Shown here: positions 41,598-49,281 of the stretch, piece by piece | Position numbering within the stretch: the stretch's first letter is position 1 | Layout: the number at the start of each line of letters is the position of its first letter | Origin: JAUVXJ01 sp964433755 | GTDB lineage: Bacteria; Chloroflexota; Anaerolineae; UBA7937; B3-Chlor | Reading direction: 5' to 3' | DNA: 64,000 nucleotides | NCBI GenBank assembly: GCA_964433755.1 | Contig: CAYSSR010000004.1 | Coordinates: forward strand, 1 to 64,000 | The notes under the pieces: generated by a model | Told to the model about the DNA's origin: nothing | Database searches by the model: none | Seen by the model: the letters and a program-made list of their open reading frames with translations, nothing else | Program-made: the position numbers and the translations under genes

Positions 41598-41762
41598 CTA
41601 GGCCCCACTCGAGGCACGGGGCGACCCGGCGAGCTTCTCTCTCTCTGCCTTCTCCTTGTCGGCAACCCGTAGACGCCTGCGTTCGAGTTGCGTCACGGCC
41701 ATGACGTAGACCACGAAGACGAAGAGCAGACCGAAGATCCCAATCAACTCTAGTGATAGCAC
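41598..41762 (-). CDS. 54-aa single-helix membrane protein, middle gene of the trio
   Basis: GTG 41762 after GGAGGTGAGGACT, stop TAG at 41600-41598. The protein starts MLSLELIGIFGLLFVFVVYV, then a basic/acidic tail with MAVTQLERRRLRVADKEK. The N-terminal helix matches that of the 49-aa neighbour (MLSLEIIGVMGGLFVFLVYA) and, more loosely, the 179-aa receiver protein. The SD and start context are conserved among the three genes, which strongly supports translation. Function unknown; perhaps an oligomerisation partner of the membrane receiver. Confidence 0.75.
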   Translation of the reverse strand: MLSLELIGIFGLLFVFVVYVMAVTQLERRRLRVADKEKAEREKLAGSPRASSGA

Positions 41763-41839
41763 AGTCCTCACCTCCTTCCCAAATCTTCTTTAGATACGGG
41801 CTAGACTGGTGCCGGCCTCGGGGTCTTCCGAGCCGACTG

Positions 41840-41989
41840 CTAGCGAGTCTCCTCCGCGGGTCTCGCGGGATGCTCCTGAGCTTTGAGTTCTTTCTGTGAT
41901 ACCCTTCTGGCTGCCTGGGTCCTGACCATGGCGTAGACCAGGAAGACAAACAGTCCACCCATCACACCGATTATCTCAAGAGACAACAT
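41840..41989 (-). CDS. 49-aa single-helix membrane protein, first gene of the trio
   Basis: ATG 41989 after GGAGGTGACTGAA, stop TAG at 41842-41840. The helix MLSLEIIGVMGGLFVFLVYA is followed by MVRTQAARRVSQKELKAQ and a Pro/Glu-rich end. MVR right after the helix is also found in the receiver protein (YAMVRAYLD), showing that all three proteins descend from one module. Promoter with the conserved upstream box is 43 to 87 bases upstream. Confidence 0.78.
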   Translation of the reverse strand: MLSLEIIGVMGGLFVFLVYAMVRTQAARRVSQKELKAQEHPARPAEETR

Positions 41990-42031
41990 TTCAGTCACCT
42001 CCTAACACGTGCTTCTCCAACTTCCACAGAC

Positions 42032-42076
42032 AGTCTACTACAGTGAAGGCTAGCTTTGAAGAGGGAAAGCGCTTGT
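42032..42076 (-). promoter_or_regulatory. Promoter of the small-membrane-protein operon with conserved upstream box
   Basis: On the minus strand TTCAAA (42060-42055) and TAGACT (42037-42032), 17-base spacer. The box at 42055-42076 matches 35547-35568 of the acetate-transporter promoter in 19 of 22 positions, at an identical distance from the -10. Confidence 0.65.
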
Positions 42077-42174
42077 CATGCACCCCGAAGAAAGGCGCAA
42101 GCCGTCGCGGAGCGTGTGGGTGTTTAGGCCGGGGCTGCTGCCAGGGAGCTTGGGTACATCCGCCCGACGACCGA

Positions 42175-42190
42175 TAAGCATATATGCCTA
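42175..42190. promoter_or_regulatory. Inverted repeat TAAGCA-N4-TGCCTA, candidate operator
   Basis: Near-identical to the repeat at 35643-35658; the core GCATATATGC is itself a perfect palindrome. It is about 120 bases upstream of the promoter box here and 95 in the other copy. Confidence 0.5.
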
Positions 42191-42510
42191 GGCTGATTGT
42201 GGAAGAGGGCCTGGCCACTCAAGGGGTCATTGCAGAAGCTAGAGCCGCGTAACATGGCGGCGAAGGTTGTCCGGCGTTGATTCCAGTATGGCGATGCCCG
42301 GGCGCTGGCGCGTCTTCCTGGTACGTCGAGTGGGCAGAGAATCGTGCGGTTCCAGGCCAAGATGCTCTATCGCGTCGAGGCGGAGGGGGTCGTGATAGGA
42401 GTCACAGCGGCGGACGTGTGCACCAGAAGAGACTGTCCCTCACGGGTGGATGCGAGTTGGGAGCACTCGGGGACCAACTGTGGAGTGCTATCCTCCTGGC
42501 TTCAAGCGCA
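42191..42510. other. Non-coding region, nothing recognised
   Basis: Short open frames on both strands lack start signals and similarity to anything. No hairpin with a T-run was seen for the flippase-like gene that ends at 42511. Confidence 0.4.
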
Positions 42511-43503
42511 TCACCGCTGAGGGGTTACTCCCGCGGCTGGATCTGGGTCGCGGGCGGAACGCTTCCTCCACCACAGCACCCCACCTGGCAGGCTGGAGAC
42601 GATGATGATGGCTTGCATGATGAGGGAGATGGCTAGCGATCTCTGCTCCGGGACGCCCACCAGGTTGAAGAAGAATACGTAGGCGCTCTGATTGAGTCCG
42701 ATGCCGCCGATGGAGATAGGTATCAACAGAACGAAGGTGATGAGCGGTGTGAAGAGGAAGATGTGCAGCAGAGAGATGCCACCTCCCAGGGCCAGGGAGA
42801 TGAGGTAGTTCACCACACTGCCGATGGTGAGCACCAGAACGGAGATGCCGAAGCAGACCGCCAGGGCAGCGTAGCTCCGCCGGTAGGCCGACAACGCTTC
42901 CGACAGCCGGTCGTAGAGGGGGGCCAGGCGGGCGAGGAACGAGATGCCAAAGAGACGCCTGATCTGGTCCCGCAGCCGGCCGCTGAGCATGATGGCGAAG
43001 ACTGCACACAACGCCAGAAGCACGAGTGCAGCGATGACAGCCACCTCCCAGAGTGCGGCCTGGCCTTCAGAGTAGACCACCAGCAGGGCCATCACCGCTG
43101 CAACGAAGACGAAAGCGATGAGCCCCAGCATCCTGTCCACCAGCACCGAGATAGCGGTCTCGGCGGGAAGCAGAGTGTGGCGGGCGAGATCATAGCCGCG
43201 CACCAGGTCGCCGCCGACGTTGGTGGGCAGGAAGTTGCCGAAGAAGAGACCCACAAAGGTAAACGAAAGGAGGGTGCCAAGGGGGACGCCTATACCCTGT
43301 GCCTTGAGCAGAATCTGCCACTTGACGGAGCCCACTGTTATGGCTCCGAAGTAGAGGAGCAACGCGAACAGGACATACAGGTAGTTGGCCGAGGCAGAAG
43401 ATGTCACCTCGGCCAACTTGTCCATCCCCACTCGGCTCAACAGATAGGCGATCAATCCCAGGCTGACAGCGACCTTGAGGACTGTGATCAGCTTATCCCT
43501 CAA
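42511..43503 (-). CDS. Flippase-like integral membrane protein (lysylphosphatidylglycerol-synthase TM family, UPF0104)
   Basis: A 330-aa protein with about eight membrane helices. Signature stretches are FVGLFFGNFLPTNVGGDLVRGYDLAR and LPISIGGIGLNQSAYVFFF (given in part), typical of the AglD/LPG_synthase_TM group, which flips or transfers lipids and lipid-linked sugars. TTG 43503 follows GGAGGAATGAG and begins 1 base after the GT2 gene stop, so the two are one operon. A role in moving a glycolipid made by the GT2 enzyme is likely. Confidence 0.85.
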   Translation of the reverse strand: MRDKLITVLKVAVSLGLIAYLLSRVGMDKLAEVTSSASANYLYVLFALLLYFGAITVGSVKWQILLKAQGIGVPLGTLLSFTFVGLFFGNFLPTNVGGDLVRGYDLARHTLLPAETAISVLVDRMLGLIAFVFVAAVMALLVVYSEGQAALWEVAVIAALVLLALCAVFAIMLSGRLRDQIRRLFGISFLARLAPLYDRLSEALSAYRRSYAALAVCFGISVLVLTIGSVVNYLISLALGGGISLLHIFLFTPLITFVLLIPISIGGIGLNQSAYVFFFNLVGVPEQRSLAISLIMQAIIIVSSLPGGVLWWRKRSARDPDPAAGVTPQR

Positions 43504-43504
43504 C

Positions 43505-44464
43505 TCATTCCTCCGTTGAGGCCTTCAGGGACTTCTCCGCTGCCTCCACCCTGGCCTGGTCCACCTCTTTGGTCGTCCAGGCCATGTCCCACACAACGTG
43601 CTTGTCGCGCTTGACGTAGTAGTCGAAGCTGCCGAGGATGCGGGAGAACGCCTCGATGCCTGCCAGGGCGGCGAAGACGTAGATCAGGCGTACGGTGTGC
43701 CTGATGGCTCGCCAGACCTCACCCACCGCGAGACGCGCCACCCGGGTGTTGTCCAGGCTGGATACCCGATAGCCGTACTTACGCTTGAGGTGGAGATGGC
43801 CGGCGTAGTTCCTGCGCCGCTGACGCACGAAATCGCCGAGGGTTTCGGGGCCCATGTTGTAGACCATCGCATCGGGGGCGTACCGTACCTGCAATCCGCG
43901 TTTGACCATCAAGGCTTCGACGAAGGCCTCGTCCATGGCTATGTCGGGGGGGATCTCGTCGAAGACCTTGCGGAAGGCGATCATCTCGCCCAGGCGCGGA
44001 ATCTCCAGGCACAGAGAGTGCTCCAGGGTCAGGCGCAGGTGAGAGAGATAGCCAACAACCTGGTCCGGCACATTCACAGGGACCTTGTGAGCCCCGGCCA
44101 TGCCCACCTCGGGGTTCCGAAACATCTTGACCAGGTTCTCGACGGTTTCTTCGCCGGGCAGCGTGTCGCCACTCTCCAGGACGCAGATGTCCTCCACGGC
44201 GTGTCTCAGGAATAGATTAACCGCCGAGACTTTGCCCTCCCGCTCCTCCTGGACGAGAAGCTTGATGCGGGGGTCTCTGGTCTGGTAGTCTTGCACGATG
44301 GCCGAGGTGTTGTCGGTACAGCCGCTGGCCACGACGATGATCTCGGTGATCTCCACCATCTCGAGTCGCTGGTCGAGCATCGCTTCCAGCAGTTGGCCGA
44401 TGTTCGCCTCTTCGTTGTGGGCTGTGATGCCCACACTGCACCTTGTTCTCTCGGGCTGACTCAC
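43505..44464 (-). CDS. Family 2 glycosyltransferase with C-terminal membrane region
   Basis: A 319-aa GT-A enzyme: SVGITAHNEEANIGQLLEAM, IIVVASGCTDNTSAIVQDY, the DxD-like ESGDTLPGEET, a MDEAFVEALMVKRG acceptor-site motif and QRRRNYAGHLHLKRKYG resembling the QxxRW region. A hydrophobic helix lies near 260-280. It likely adds sugars to a lipid acceptor. GTG 44464 follows GGGAGGTACCG. Confidence 0.87.
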   Translation of the reverse strand: MSQPERTRCSVGITAHNEEANIGQLLEAMLDQRLEMVEITEIIVVASGCTDNTSAIVQDYQTRDPRIKLLVQEEREGKVSAVNLFLRHAVEDICVLESGDTLPGEETVENLVKMFRNPEVGMAGAHKVPVNVPDQVVGYLSHLRLTLEHSLCLEIPRLGEMIAFRKVFDEIPPDIAMDEAFVEALMVKRGLQVRYAPDAMVYNMGPETLGDFVRQRRRNYAGHLHLKRKYGYRVSSLDNTRVARLAVGEVWRAIRHTVRLIYVFAALAGIEAFSRILGSFDYYVKRDKHVVWDMAWTTKEVDQARVEAAEKSLKASTEE

Positions 44465-44576
44465 CGGTACCTCCCAAGGTGGCCGAAGGACCCACCTCGA
44501 TGGAACGTGGAATCCTTTCCAGTCCGGCCGGTCCGATTGTATGGACGCCGGGTAAGCTTGTCAAGGGGCGACTTCA

Positions 44577-45959
44577 CTAGCTCACCACTGTCTTCCAGGC
44601 CATACGAACGGTGCGGGGCAGTTCCAGCCAGGTGCGCTTCCGCAGCAGCGTATGAGCCACGCGGTGTGGCCGGAGATAGAAGCGACGGTAGGCCTCGCGC
44701 CATTTGCGCTCCACGAGCTCTGCGGGCATCTCATCGGTCTCGAACTGGGCCTTGTTCTCGAAGAAGGCGAACTCGTGCCAATCGTGCACCAGGAGCCTGC
44801 CCTGCTCCAACACCTGGTCGTACATCTGGGTGCCGGGGAAGGGAGTAGCCATGGAGAAATTGGCGACGATGGGATCGAGCTCACAGGCGAAGCGGATGGT
44901 ATCCTCCATGGTCTCTTCCGTCTCGCCGGGCAACCCTATGATGAAGAAGCCGATGGTTTCCATGCCCACCGCCTTGGCGGCTTTGAAGGCTGAGCGCACC
45001 TGGTCCAGCGTGAGTTGCTTGTGAATCACTGTGTCCAGAACGCGCTGGTTTCCACTCTCCACTCCAAAGGCCGTCCGTATGCAGCCTGCTTGGCGCATCC
45101 TGCCCAGCAGTACCTCGTCGGCCAGGTTGGCGCGGATACCGTTGATCATGATCCAGGGCACGTGGTTCAGACCCTCGGCGATGAGCAGGTCGCAGATCGC
45201 CAAGGCGCGCTGCCGGTCGATGTTGAAGGAGTCGTCGAGGACGCCTATCTCGGCCGCCCCCAGGTCCTGGACCAACCATCGCCACTCCGAGACCACACGT
45301 TCAGGCGAGCGCGCTCTCCATCCCCGGGGAAGGATCTGTGAGCAGTAGCTACAACGGTACGGGCAGCCCCGCGAGGTGAAGATGGGATAGCTTGGGCCTT
45401 GCACGTCGTCGAGCGTAGGCTGTAGATTGGAGTAACGATCCATGTGGAAGAGGTGGTAGGCAGGAAAGGGGAGGGAATCCACGTCTTCGATGACAGGCCG
45501 GTCGGGGTTGTGGACCACTTCCCCATCGAGCTGGAAGGTTATGCCCAAAACGCCCTCCAGGGATTCGCCTTTGTCGAGACGGTCGCAGACGTCGATCCAG
45601 GTGAGTTCTCCCTCGCCTCGTGCGACAGCGTCGATCTCGGGCCTCTGGACGGACTCCTCCGGCAAGACTGTGGGGTGAGAGCCTCCGAGAACGATACAGG
45701 CGTTCGTCAATCGCTTCAACTCGCGAGCGAAGCGCCAAGCACTCTCGATCTGAATGGTGGTAGCCGTGATCCCGACCACGTCAGGGGGAAACTCAGCCAC
45801 GACCCGCTCCAAGGGTGTGTCTTCTGCCTGCATGTCTAGCACGCGGACCTGATCGCCCCGTCGCTCAGAGACGGCAGCGAGATAGGCAAGGCCCAGGGAA
45901 GGGCTGCTGCGTACGTCTATCGGCAGGTCCATCTTGGGGTCGATAAGCAGGACTCTCAC
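44577..45959 (-). CDS. B12-binding radical SAM protein
   Basis: A 460-aa enzyme: N-terminal cobalamin-binding domain (about 1-135; DVVGITATTIQIESAW, VLGGSHPTVLPEE) and a radical SAM barrel with CPYRCSYCSQ near 190, a later GVESGNQRVLDTV and GFFIIGLPGETEETMEDT. This BchE/HpnP-like class carries out methylation or other radical steps on lipids and cofactors, mostly in anaerobes. GTG 45959 has AAGGAG at a good distance and lies about 32 bases after a TATAAT (46004-45999, minus strand), so the longer GTG 45992 would be at +1 and is rejected. Neighbouring glycolipid genes suggest a lipid substrate. Confidence 0.9.
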   Translation of the reverse strand: MRVLLIDPKMDLPIDVRSSPSLGLAYLAAVSERRGDQVRVLDMQAEDTPLERVVAEFPPDVVGITATTIQIESAWRFARELKRLTNACIVLGGSHPTVLPEESVQRPEIDAVARGEGELTWIDVCDRLDKGESLEGVLGITFQLDGEVVHNPDRPVIEDVDSLPFPAYHLFHMDRYSNLQPTLDDVQGPSYPIFTSRGCPYRCSYCSQILPRGWRARSPERVVSEWRWLVQDLGAAEIGVLDDSFNIDRQRALAICDLLIAEGLNHVPWIMINGIRANLADEVLLGRMRQAGCIRTAFGVESGNQRVLDTVIHKQLTLDQVRSAFKAAKAVGMETIGFFIIGLPGETEETMEDTIRFACELDPIVANFSMATPFPGTQMYDQVLEQGRLLVHDWHEFAFFENKAQFETDEMPAELVERKWREAYRRFYLRPHRVAHTLLRKRTWLELPRTVRMAWKTVVS

Positions 45960-46060
45960 GTAGACTCTCCTTGCGCCGGGTTGCTGGCGCACCTATCCAT
46001 TATAACAGAGCGGTGCTCAAAGAGGAAACGTCGGGCGGCCCTGAACCCGCGTGTTTCCAG

Positions 46061-47809
46061 TCATCGCGAGCGGATGGTGCTACGGCGGTTGGCCCTTGAG
46101 GTAGCCCAGCGGAGTATCCTGTCCAGCGGTATGGCGAATAGAGGTAGAAGGAGGGTCAAGAAGGCGGCGAGGCCAAGCTGCACCAGCGCGGAGACCTGGA
46201 GAAAGGCGAAAAGAGGGTCTGGCAGACGCCAGGTGATCTCGAAGCCGTTGAGCGCATAGGCGGCGGCCAAGGGGAGGGCCAGGAGGAAAAGCAAAATGAG
46301 AGCGAAGCTGTAGGTCAGGGTAGCCACCTCGACGGGCGATCTCTCTTTCTGCTTCCAGACCAGCCAGACCAGGATGCACGCTGCCGGGAGAAGGGCTGTA
46401 CCCATGCGCGCCACGGAGCCGGACATGAAGGCGTCCCAGTTGCCGATAGTGCTGAAGGAGTATACTTCGCCTTCCCATAGAAACAGCAGGTTGTAGAGTC
46501 CCACGGCACCCAGGGCACTCGCCACCAGGACGGCGGTGGTGTGGCTCCAGCGGCGCCAGAGCAGGTAGGCCACCGCAGCCACAGAAACTACGACGAAGGG
46601 CACTCTCAGGCGCTGTTCCGAACCCAAGCGCTCGCTTCGCCCCTTCGACATCTCGGCGTCTGCTCCTTGTATAGCGTATTCGGCCAACCGGCGGGCACTC
46701 CCGAAGTTCCGGACTACCAGAGAACTGTACGCTACTTCGGCGTCGCCCTCGCTAGCTGCGCTGAGAGGCTCCCGGCCGATACTTTCCAGATAGACGTCCG
46801 CCAGTTCCACCCTCTGCTGGGCCCAGGACACCCATTTCTCTGTGCTCTCCGCTTCGTCCATGAGCACTGCATCGAAGAGGATCTCTCCCTGTGCTGCACT
46901 GGGGACAGCCGTTCCCAGCAGGGCGGCGATGGTGGGAGCTATGTCTATCTGCTCTATCTCGTCGCGGCTCCCCGGCGCCACCCGCCCTCCGGCCATCACC
47001 AACGGAGTGATGACAACCTCTCCGTCCGCCCCTCCGTAGCCGCCGTCGCTGAGATGGGCGTGATCTGAGGTCACGATGAGCACGTTGCGCTTCAGGCTCA
47101 TAGATTGTGCGATCTGCTCGAGTTGAGAATCGGCTCGAAGCACAGCGGCCTGGTAGGCCTGGCTACTGGTGCCGTAGTGCGAGGCAGCCTCCCTCACCTG
47201 GCTGAGTTGCACCAGGAGGAAATTGGGAGGGACATTCCCCATGAGGTCCAGAGTCGTCTGAGTCACACGCTGGTCGGCCTCTACGCCTGTCGCGGGTGCG
47301 ACAAAGCTCCGATTGAGCACCTGTTCTGGAATGGTCTTTCCCCACCAAGATGGACCGACGACCGCGGTGGTGAGGTTGGCTCTGCTGGCCTCAGTGAACA
47401 GGCCGTCAACGGTGAGATAGTGCAACTGATCGTCGGGCACGTTAACGAGAGGGGCATCGTTGATCTCTGGTCCAGCACCGCTAATGAGGGTGGTCCAGGC
47501 GTTCTGAGAGTACGAGGGGTAGTAGCCTCGGCATCGAGCCTCGAACCCTTGCTCCCGCAGGCTGTTGAGAAAAGGCATCTCCAGAGAGGCGTCGTAGCGG
47601 AGACCTTCGATGATGACCAGAACGACTTGCTGCACCAGGGGGCTGGCGGGCTGTCCCAGCTTGGGCTGACCCGCCAGGACCGAGCGGTGGCTCTGGACTG
47701 AGTCCCTGATTCGCACCAGCCACAGATTGGAGCCCCATATCGTGATGGAGAGGAGGACGATCCTGACGAGCAGCCCGGCGTATCCTCTCAGAGTGCGTCG
47801 CAGCTTCAT
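46061..47809 (-). CDS. Membrane phosphoethanolamine-transferase-like enzyme (alkaline phosphatase superfamily)
   Basis: A 582-aa protein. Membrane helix (about 8-28), then a metalloenzyme domain (about 55-300) with VLVIIEGLRYDASLEMPFLN, the nucleophile-region TTLISGAGPEI, and TSDHAHLSDGGYGGADGE, very like eukaryotic PIG-N/PIG-O and related bacterial phosphoethanolamine/phosphoglycerol transferases. The C-terminal half has about five membrane helices. It probably transfers a phospho-group onto an envelope glycan or lipid. ATG 47809 puts the first helix at the usual place. It is divergent from the GT-C gene at 47891. Confidence 0.82.
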   Translation of the reverse strand: MKLRRTLRGYAGLLVRIVLLSITIWGSNLWLVRIRDSVQSHRSVLAGQPKLGQPASPLVQQVVLVIIEGLRYDASLEMPFLNSLREQGFEARCRGYYPSYSQNAWTTLISGAGPEINDAPLVNVPDDQLHYLTVDGLFTEASRANLTTAVVGPSWWGKTIPEQVLNRSFVAPATGVEADQRVTQTTLDLMGNVPPNFLLVQLSQVREAASHYGTSSQAYQAAVLRADSQLEQIAQSMSLKRNVLIVTSDHAHLSDGGYGGADGEVVITPLVMAGGRVAPGSRDEIEQIDIAPTIAALLGTAVPSAAQGEILFDAVLMDEAESTEKWVSWAQQRVELADVYLESIGREPLSAASEGDAEVAYSSLVVRNFGSARRLAEYAIQGADAEMSKGRSERLGSEQRLRVPFVVVSVAAVAYLLWRRWSHTTAVLVASALGAVGLYNLLFLWEGEVYSFSTIGNWDAFMSGSVARMGTALLPAACILVWLVWKQKERSPVEVATLTYSFALILLFLLALPLAAAYALNGFEITWRLPDPLFAFLQVSALVQLGLAAFLTLLLPLFAIPLDRILRWATSRANRRSTIRSR

Positions 47810-47890
47810 GAACCTGGTCTCGCGTGGGCGGGAACCGGTAGCCTCACCCCTTCTCCTACTATATAATAGGCGCCTAGAAAGGACATTGCA

Positions 47891-49267
47891 GTGAGGAACA
47901 AGTCCTTCGACGTTCTCTTGCTCTTCGTGCTGGTCTTGGCCAGAGTGCGCATCGACACCCTGGCTGACCGCCTGGTGGCCCAGAGACGGGTCGAGCTCAT
48001 CCAACGCATCCCGGTGGTGGGCTCGCTGTTGTCGGAGAAGGCTCTGGAGCTTCTCGACCACTGGATGACCGACCCCATAAGCCTGTTACTGATCAGCGTC
48101 ACCTTTGGCCTGTTGATTCTATACGTGTTCTTCGATCTGTGGAAGGGGATCGGCGAGCGGGGCCGGCACCGGGCCAAGCTGGCCGTGATTGTGTGCATCG
48201 TGCTCACCACTGTCGCGGCCTCATCCGCGTTCTCCGTGCTCTTGCGCCACGTGACGGGTCCGGCCAGCTTCTGTCACGACGGCGGCGTCATTCAAACAGA
48301 GGAAGCCACGAAGTACGTTCTGGCAGGCAAGAACCCGTACGTCGAGGACTACGTGGACACACCGATGGCCGAATGGGGCCTCGACTACCGCACTGCGCTG
48401 TATCACTATCCCTACCTTCCGTGGACCTTTCTTTTCTCGGCGCCCTTCTACGTCTCGAGCCAGGCGCTGCTGGGCTGGTACGACGAGAGGTTCGTGTATC
48501 TCTTGCTGTTTGTGGTCACGCTCTTTGTGGCCTCACGTCTGGTGCGCGACCGGATGGAGCAGTTGTGCCTGGTGATGGTGCTGGGGCTCAACCCCATCAT
48601 GGGTAGCGACATCATCTTCGGACAGAACGATGTGTTCGTGCTGGCGTGGGTCGCTTTCTCCGTGTACCTACTCAAACGGGGCGCTCACACCTGGTCGCTG
48701 GCGATGCTGGGCCTGGCCTGTGCGAGCAAGCCCACCGCCTGGTTCCTGGTGCCTTTCAATCTTCTGTACCTCGTCCGCTCGAGCGGCCCCTTCGTGGGAG
48801 GCGAGATCAGGCCTCTGGCCTCGCTTCTCCTGCGCAGGATAGCGCCCATCGTTCTCGTGCTGGTGATCCTGCTGGGGCCTTTCGCGCTGTGGGACTTCGA
48901 CGCCATGCTCGACGACGTGTGGCGTTGGAGCAGCGGTACAGCGGAGGTGCCCTATCAGATCACGGGCTGGGGTGTGGCGAATCTGGTGCTGGCGCTGGAG
49001 TTGGTCGAATCCCGCCTGGACTACTTCCCGTTTTGGATACCTGAGATTCTGGTCTGTGTGCCTCTGCTCGTGTACCTGCTGTGGCGACAATGGAGGCACA
49101 ACTCTGTCTCCTCGATGCTCTACCACTACGCCTTCCTGACACTGGCCTTCTTCTACACGTCGCGCTTCATGAATGAGAACTACCTGGGCTATCTGCTGGC
49201 CGTTCTGGCCCTCGCGTTCTTCGCCGATGAGCCGGATGGCCGTACATCGGAGCAGGCAGTCTCCTAG
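47891..49267 (+). CDS. GT87/DUF2029-like polyprenol-dependent glycosyltransferase (GT-C)
   Basis: A 458-aa protein with about ten membrane helices. The first extracytoplasmic loop has the acidic motif FCHDGGVIQTEEATKY followed by NPYVEDY, and a later FGQNDVFVLAWVAFSVYL plus ASKPTAWFLVPF, typical of GT87-type mannosyl or arabinosyl transferases. It uses a lipid-linked sugar donor. GTG 47891 follows AGGACATTGCA; TATAAT at 47862-47867 is a likely -10. It belongs functionally with the divergent phospho-transferase and the GT2/flippase genes. Confidence 0.78.
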   Translation: MRNKSFDVLLLFVLVLARVRIDTLADRLVAQRRVELIQRIPVVGSLLSEKALELLDHWMTDPISLLLISVTFGLLILYVFFDLWKGIGERGRHRAKLAVIVCIVLTTVAASSAFSVLLRHVTGPASFCHDGGVIQTEEATKYVLAGKNPYVEDYVDTPMAEWGLDYRTALYHYPYLPWTFLFSAPFYVSSQALLGWYDERFVYLLLFVVTLFVASRLVRDRMEQLCLVMVLGLNPIMGSDIIFGQNDVFVLAWVAFSVYLLKRGAHTWSLAMLGLACASKPTAWFLVPFNLLYLVRSSGPFVGGEIRPLASLLLRRIAPIVLVLVILLGPFALWDFDAMLDDVWRWSSGTAEVPYQITGWGVANLVLALELVESRLDYFPFWIPEILVCVPLLVYLLWRQWRHNSVSSMLYHYAFLTLAFFYTSRFMNENYLGYLLAVLALAFFADEPDGRTSEQAVS

Positions 49268-49281
49268 CCCCATGGCAGCCA

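Noticed and set aside
42763..43614. 283-codon plus-strand frame across the flippase-like and GT2 genes
   Set aside because: Antisense shadow rich in Gln, Asp and His; spans two real genes on the other strand.
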